A stretch of 64,000 bases of DNA from Nageia nagi (lineage: Eukaryota; Pinophyta), in the NCBI GenBank assembly GCA_050084985.1, contig JBITNC010000001.1, positions 78,492,001-78,556,000 of the forward strand, in the 5' to 3' direction. Of this stretch, positions 58,824 through 64,000 are shown piece by piece. Within the stretch, counting starts at the first letter, position 1; each line of letters opens with the position of its first letter. Position numbers and translations under genes: made by a program. Below the pieces are notes generated by a model, which was not told where the DNA came from, did no database searches, and saw only the letters and a list, made by a program, of their open reading frames with translations.

Positions 58824-59272
58824 ATGTAAAATCGAAAGAAGCATGAGGTGAGTTGAGATTTTGCATTCAAAGTAAAAACACAACATCATAGCAAGCAATT
58901 TTGATAAGCAATGATAAACACTAACCATTTAAACAACATCATGATAAAGCTTATAGGTTGAGGAAACTCCCTTTTGATATTACCTTGGGCATGCTTGCCC
59001 CTTACGTTTTGTTGTAGAAGGTGATAACCTGATATGTCTGATAATCTTGCCGTAATGCTGATGACCCATGACGACAAACTTGACAACATACATGACAGTA
59101 ACCGGATAAACGACTTGACCACACATGTCGATCAGATGACAACTTGACAAGACCACATCACAAGACAAAACATGACAACACATATGACAAGACATGATAA
59201 CACACATAACCAACTCACAAGACATGACAACACACATAACAACACATGATAACCATAACCACACATAGGAGA

Positions 59273-59640
59273 GAGCTAAGTTCTACACAACTGAGCCTTC
59301 ACACCAAGAGGTGTACTCCAGTTGCATGAGAGCCGAACTCCGCAAAACAATGATAAGCTGATATGTGAGAGCTAAGTTCCACACAACTCTTCACACCAAG
59401 TTGCATAAGAATCGAACTTCTCGGAATAATGATAAGCTGATGTATGAGAGCTAAGTTCTACACAACTGAGCCCTCGCATCAAGAGGTGTGCTCTAGTTGC
59501 ATAAGAACCGAACTCTGCAGAATCATGATAAGCTGATGTATGAAAGCTAAATTCCACACTACTGAGCCTTCGCACCAAGAGGTGTACTCCAGTTGCATGA
59601 GAATCGAACTCTGCAGAACAATGATAAACTAATGAAGCTG
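59273..59640. repeat. Tandem array b of element D, ~96-bp unit x4
   Basis: Units start GAGAGCTAAGTTC or a variant at about 59273, 59367, 59447 and 59545. Homologous to the 97-bp array in C; one unit is shortened. Confidence 0.88.
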
Positions 59641-60630
59641 ATACTCCACCAAGAAGCATGATAAGCTAACTATGGGAGCTGAACTCCACTCATAGCCACA
59701 TGATAAACACATGATAAGCTGACTATGGGAGCTGGACTCCACTCATAGCCACATGATAAGCACATGATAAGCTGACTATGGGAGTTGGACTCCACTCATA
59801 GCCACATGATAAGCACATGATAAGCTGACTATGGGAGCTAGACTCCACTCATAGCCACATGATAAGCACATGATAAGCTAACTATGGGAGCTGGACTCCA
59901 CTCATAGCCACATGATAAGCACATGATAAGCTAACTATGGGAGTTGGACTCCACTCATAGCCACATGATAAGCACCTGATAAGCTGACTATGGGAGCTGG
60001 ACTCCACTCATAGCCACATGGTAAGCACCTGATAAGCTGACTATGGGAGCTGGACTCCACTCATAGCCACATGATAAGCACCTGATAAGCTGACTATGGG
60101 AGCTGGACTCCACTCATAGCCACATGGTAAGCACCTGATAAGCTGACTATGGGAGATGGACTCCACTCATAGCCACATGGTAAGCACCTGATAAGCTGAC
60201 TATGGGAGCTAGACTCCACTCATGGCCACATGGCAAGCACCTGATAAGCTGACTATGGGAGCTAGACTCCACTCATAGCCACATGATAAGCACCTGATAA
60301 GCTAACTATGGGAGCTAGACTCCACTCATAGCCACATGGCAAGCACCTGATAAGTTGACTATGGGAGCTAGACTCCACTCATAGCCACATGATAAGCACC
60401 TGATAAGCTGACTAAGAGAGCTGGACTCCACTCATAGCCACATGATAAGCACCTGATAAGTTGACTATGGGAGCTGGACTCCACTCATAAGCATTATAAT
60501 CTGACCACGGGAGCTGGAATCCACTCATAAGCATGATAATCTGATCATGGGAGCTGGACTCCACTCATAAGCATGATAATCTGATCATGGGAGCTGGACT
60601 CCACTCATAATCATGATAATCTGATCACTC
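59640..60630. repeat. Tandem array c of element D, 53-bp unit x about 16, then 40-bp unit x 3-4
   Basis: From 59655 to about 60490 the unit is 53 bp, for example starting CACATGATAAGCTGACTATG at 59708 and 59761. Each unit has the inverted repeat CTATGGGAGC...CTCCACTCATAG. ACATGATAAGCA drifts to ACCTGATAAGC in later units, showing ordered change along the array. The last units (60490-60625) are 40 bp with GCATGATAATCTGATCATGG. Confidence 0.95.
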
Positions 60631-61027
60631 AAGTCTACAAACACAAAAACTCAAAGCAATATTCTCCTGGATATATCATTGATTAAACACTTACACACAT
60701 GATACTTGGATAAGCTGATAATTCAGATCTGCAAACATGAAACTCAAGGTAATATTCTCCTGGATATAACATTGATTAAACATCTATGATGCACTCATAA
60801 TACTCAATAAACTGACTTTCTAGATAAAGGACCGCAGGCAGTCCTTTCTTACTGACTTAGAACGCCAGCGATCTTTTCACTAAGGCTGCGGGCGGTCCTT
60901 TTCTTAAGGATTCATCAAAAACCATGAAAATCACCTCCCTACGAATCACCTTTGGATTCCAAATTGATGTCTAATTGCTAATCTATGTAAATCAAAATTA
61001 TTCTTGAAGTGTGTGCCCTAACCTTTC

Positions 61028-61036
61028 TATAAAAGG
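61028..61036 (+). promoter_or_regulatory. TATA box 1 of antisense PMD gene
   Basis: TATAAAAGG followed by GGCCCCACCC, repeated at 61553 in the second unit and at 53071 in element C. The ATG is about 150 bp downstream. Confidence 0.7.
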
Positions 61037-61552
61037 GGCCCCACCCTTCCTCATTTGTTCACCCTATCATTTTCATAGCTGAGAGCATCCTAGAGCTTGA
61101 GAGACTGATTCAAAGAGGTTTATCTGGTGATTTTGTCACTATCACCAGGTGATTCTTCCTGTATTGCTATACTGCACATTATGGCCCTACCTATCACATG
61201 CCGAGAGGGACACAAAGCTACCTTGGTGGCTGATTCTCCTACTGGTCATCAGGTACATTGCATCTCCTACCTTTTCCTTGCTATGCTTTTGCTTGTTTTC
61301 AGATTTTAGCTACCTTTTCACTGGTTTTCTGAATTGCCCCTAGGGTTTTCCTGTTGCATACCCTAGCCCTACGCTTTTCCTTTTCACTTTGTTTTTTCGA
61401 ATTTTTGGTATCATGGCTGCACTAAGCTCATCCGTACGAACCTACACCATGAAAATCACCTCCCTACGAATCACCTTTGGATTCCAAATTGATGTCTAAT
61501 TGCTAATCTATGTAAATCAAAATTATTCTTGAAGTGTGTGCCCTAACCTTTC

Positions 61553-61561
61553 TATAAAAGG
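61553..61561 (+). promoter_or_regulatory. TATA box 2 of antisense PMD gene
   Basis: TATAAAAGG in the second unit of the 525-bp duplication, closer to exon 2. Its own exon-1 copy has TGA after seven codons. Confidence 0.65.
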
Positions 61562-62004
61562 GGCCCCACCCTTCCTCATTTGTTCACCCTATCATTTTCA
61601 TAGCTGAGAGCATCCTAGAGCTCAAGAGACTGATTCAGAGAGGTTTAGCTGGTGCTTTTGTCACTATTGCTAAATAATTCTTCTTATATTATTGTGCTGC
61701 ACACTATGGCCCTATCGATCACACACTGAGAGGGACACAAAGCTACCTTGGTGGCTGATTCTCCTACTAGTCATCAAGTACACTACCTCTTCTACCTTTT
61801 ACATGCTATGTTTTTGTTTCTCTTCAAGTTTTAGCTGCTTATACACTGGTTTCCTAGACTGCCCCTAGGGTTTTACTGTTGCATACCCTAGCTCTGTGTT
61901 TTTCTCTTTTTAGTCTTCTTTTCGAACTTCCAGTGCCATGGCTGCCTTATGCTCACCCGTACGAACCTGCACCCCAAATTTTATTGCCCTCTTTCACAAA
62001 AACA

Positions 62005-62081
62005 GGACCGTTGGCGGTCCTTTCTACCCTAGTTTGGACCGTGGGCGGTCCTTCTCACCTGTAGTAGACCGTGGGCAGTCC
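62005..62081. repeat. Cluster of three dispersed palindromes in the PMD intron
   Basis: GGACCGTTGGCGGTCC (62005), GGACCGTGGGCGGTCC (62036) and AGACCGTGGGCAGTCC (62066) lie at 30-31 bp spacing in intron 1, just before a TA-repeat (62096-62112) and the splice acceptor. Confidence 0.88.
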
Positions 62082-64000
62082 TCGTTTCCTGTACTATATA
62101 TATATATATATTTTGCTACTTGCATTTCACATCTTGATACTGACTTGCCTTTTGTCCTTCTTTTCTTGTAGAGCCATGCATACCTTATGTGTCCATCCGG
62201 TAAGAGTGCCTCCTTCACCACTGCCCAACAGTGGCCCCAAACTGACACAGCCCAGAGTATTCTAGAGGATATTTCATTCAACCACCTTGCATTTGCTAAA
62301 TATGTGTTTCATGATCGCAACATGCTTACAACTTTGATGGAGAGGTGGGATCCAAATTCCAACACCTTTCACCTTTCCACCGGTGAGATTACAGTGACCT
62401 TAGAGGATATCTACAGGATCACTAGACTTCCTGTCAGGGGGAAACTAGTGAAGATGATTCCTGTTTCGAGCTTGGAATAGGTAGAGGTATGGGCTACATG
62501 GTTGACGGGATCAGATGAAGTGAATCATAGGAAGAGGGGTGTATCACTAGTGAGACATGTGCTAGAGGATCCTCCAGCATGGGGTGACCTACGGATGAGG
62601 CTCCTCATTGCCTGCCTTCTAGATGCTATTGTCTATCCAGACAAGAGCAGTGAGACCTTTCCAGTGGGTATGATTCCTATCATTCAGGACATGGTTATAC
62701 ACAGGCAGCGATATGCATGGTGCCCTGCAATACTGGCACAACTTTATCATGATCTTCACGACTTTGCAGAGGTGGAGAGAAAGGGGAGACAGGTGGCTCA
62801 CTCTATGCTCCTGTAGGTGTGGGCCTATGAACACATCTCTATTTCTAGACCAACTATACTGCCCCTAGACCAGTCGGATGATGCCCCCACCTGGCAGCGG
62901 TGGGCGACGGTCGAGGTACCAGACATCCCTAGCATAGACCTAGAGGGATGGCATGTGCGACTTAACTTACTACAGGAGGTGTAGATCTACTGGCATCCTT
63001 ATCGGGGAGGTGTACCAGAGTGGGAGGAAGACCTAGAGGAGATGACATGGGTGAGCACACCTACCTACCTATAGGCACGTAGGGCTTTAGTGGAGCCGTA
63101 CAGGCCAGAGCGGGTACTCGTCAGTTCAGCCTCTAGCAGGGTATACCGGATGACTACAACACTACTACCATAGTAGGCACCTCCTAGAGGATTATGAGCC
63201 AGTATGGACTGGGACCCAGACTCGGAGTCCCCCAGTGAAGGACTCCGACCATGATGTCGATGGTGACATAGACGGACCTGATCATACAGAGGACTATCTA
63301 GACTGGTGGAGGGCATGCCGCCCTCACCATATAGGCATTCACGATACTGACATAAGTGATAATGCATGGGAGATGAGGACCCAAGAGACACAGAGATGGG
63401 TGGGACACTCCTTTCACCACGGGAGGATGGGGAGGGGAGAGTAGCTCTTCATACACTCATGACACATCTCTAGATGCATGGCATGACAACAATGAGAGAG
63501 ACTGATCCGGACCAGGATGAATATGAACCTAATATCAGATAGAATCAGACTGGAGGATGAAGACTAGAATGAAGATGATGATGGTAAACTACTTTCTCTT
63601 TTACTTTGCTTTGACTTTCTATTTTTTCATAATATCAAGGAACTAACATGATATGTTAATGCTATGTCATAGATCCTGAGGTTGAGATAGCCAGGCTACT
63701 AGCTAAATCGATCAGAAGGATGAGGAGATCAGGGAGCTATAGGGCCATCTACGGTTTGGAGGAGGAGATTATGCCAGTATCTATCAGGACTTACAGGTGG
63801 CCAAAAAGAAATCAAGGTCCTCTATGAGCAGCTTCACCAGGTCAAGAAGATCGGCGAGGAGAAGGCCCGGCAGAGAAATACAAGGCACGGTGCAGGGGTG
63901 GCACCTCTAGCAGGGCTACTAGCTCTAGTGTAGGGGTGGGGGGTCTAGTAGGAGATTTTAAATCACTTTATGTAATCTCATTCAGTTTGCATTGTAAAAA

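Larger units (their letters stand above)
60922..61973 (+). repeat. 525-bp tandem duplication of antisense promoter and exon 1
   Basis: Unit 1 is 60922-61446 and unit 2 is 61447-61973, both from CCATGAAAATCACCTCCC to CGTACGAACCT(A/G)CACC. Each holds a TATA box, the 5' untranslated region, an ATG and the start of the intron. The two have diverged moderately; unit 2 exon 1 has a TGA. Confidence 0.92.
61181..63980 (+). pseudogene. Plant mobile domain gene, antisense inside element D
   Basis: Exon 1, 61181-61252, codes for 24 residues (MALPITCREGHKATLV...) and ends CATCAG|GTACAT. The intron runs to TTTCTTGTAG at 62171. Exon 2 (62172 to about 63583) holds the PMD: AFAKYVFHDRNML near 62289, LMERWDPNSNTFHL near 62335, ITVTLEDIYRITRLPVRG near 62390, LLIACLLDAIVYPD near 62600, VWAYEHISISRP at 62817. 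In-frame TAG stops lie at 62478, 62814, 62982, 63072 and near 63170, at likely Gln codons; one frameshift lies near 63220, after which DYLDWWRACRPHHIGI continues. A second intron is likely at 63584-63672 (GTAAAC...TCATAG). The gene ends with a Ser/Gly-rich tail near 63950. It is less AT-rich than its surroundings. Stops make it non-functional in this copy. Confidence 0.82.
57955..64000 (-). mobile_element. LTR retrotransposon D, PPT-side part (continues beyond window)
   Basis: Same LTR family as C. The LTR at 57955-58810 is followed by the minus-strand PPT, so this is the 3' end of a minus-oriented element whose gag side and 5' LTR lie past 64000. The internal order parallels C: unique block, arrays a, b and c, antisense promoter. 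D additionally carries an antisense PMD gene. The 5 bases before the LTR are AATAA; the matching duplication would be outside the window. Confidence 0.85.

Noticed and set aside
59655-60490. A CRISPR array (regular 53-bp repeats)
   Set aside because: There are no unique spacers; whole units are tandem copies, and the context is a plant retrotransposon.

Overview
The window looks like intergenic DNA of a large, AT-rich seed-plant nuclear genome. The evidence is Ty1/copia and Ty3/gypsy LTR retrotransposons with plant-type tRNA primer sites, plant mobile domain (PMD) and PPR gene relics, GT...AG introns, and no intact host gene. A gymnosperm is my guess from the density of old nested elements; the sequence does not prove it. 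Almost every reading frame is broken, mostly by TAG, TAA or TGA where family alignments expect Gln or Arg codons, the signature of C-to-T decay at methylated cytosines.

Layout. 1-16.0 kb: a decayed plus-strand Ty3/gypsy element (A), split at 344/8816 by copia element 1 (345-8815), followed by a decayed ORF I do not recognise (13.1-16.0 kb). 17.0-17.6 kb: minus-strand PMD relic with one intron. 19.5-20.2, 36.9-37.6 and 37.9-38.6 kb: three copies of a 728-731 bp repeat, the last two head to head. 21.4-24.9 kb: minus-strand gypsy LTR/gag/protease fragment (E). 28.0-28.8 kb: truncated copia gag. 29.4-34.0 kb: minus-strand gypsy pol (B), same family as A. 35.5-36.3 kb: unrecognised minus-strand coding relic. 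38.95-47.43 kb: copia element 2, same family as element 1, younger, with a perfect ATAAA target duplication and a captured PPR fragment in its leader. 49.5-57.9 kb: minus-strand gypsy gag (F) split by element C (50379-57070; ATAGT duplication), which carries gag but no pol. 57.95 kb to the window end: element D, related to C, whose PPT-side internal region holds tandem arrays and, antisense to the element, a multi-exon PMD gene with a duplicated TATA promoter.

How the parts fit. Copia elements 1 and 2 share a lost integrase catalytic Glu (Lys instead) and several nonsense positions while keeping the RT YVDD box. This suggests a lineage spread in trans by another element's machinery. C and D share an LTR family, three serial tandem arrays, an antisense promoter/exon cassette, and a dispersed 16-bp near-palindrome (consensus GGACCGYRGGCGGTCC) seen at least 13 times in LTRs, gag and antisense intron. 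Gypsy A and B both place an extra RNase H domain between protease and RT. The most unusual material is the C/D family (58-64 kb and 50-57 kb) and the U3 palindrome conserved between the two copia LTR subfamilies.
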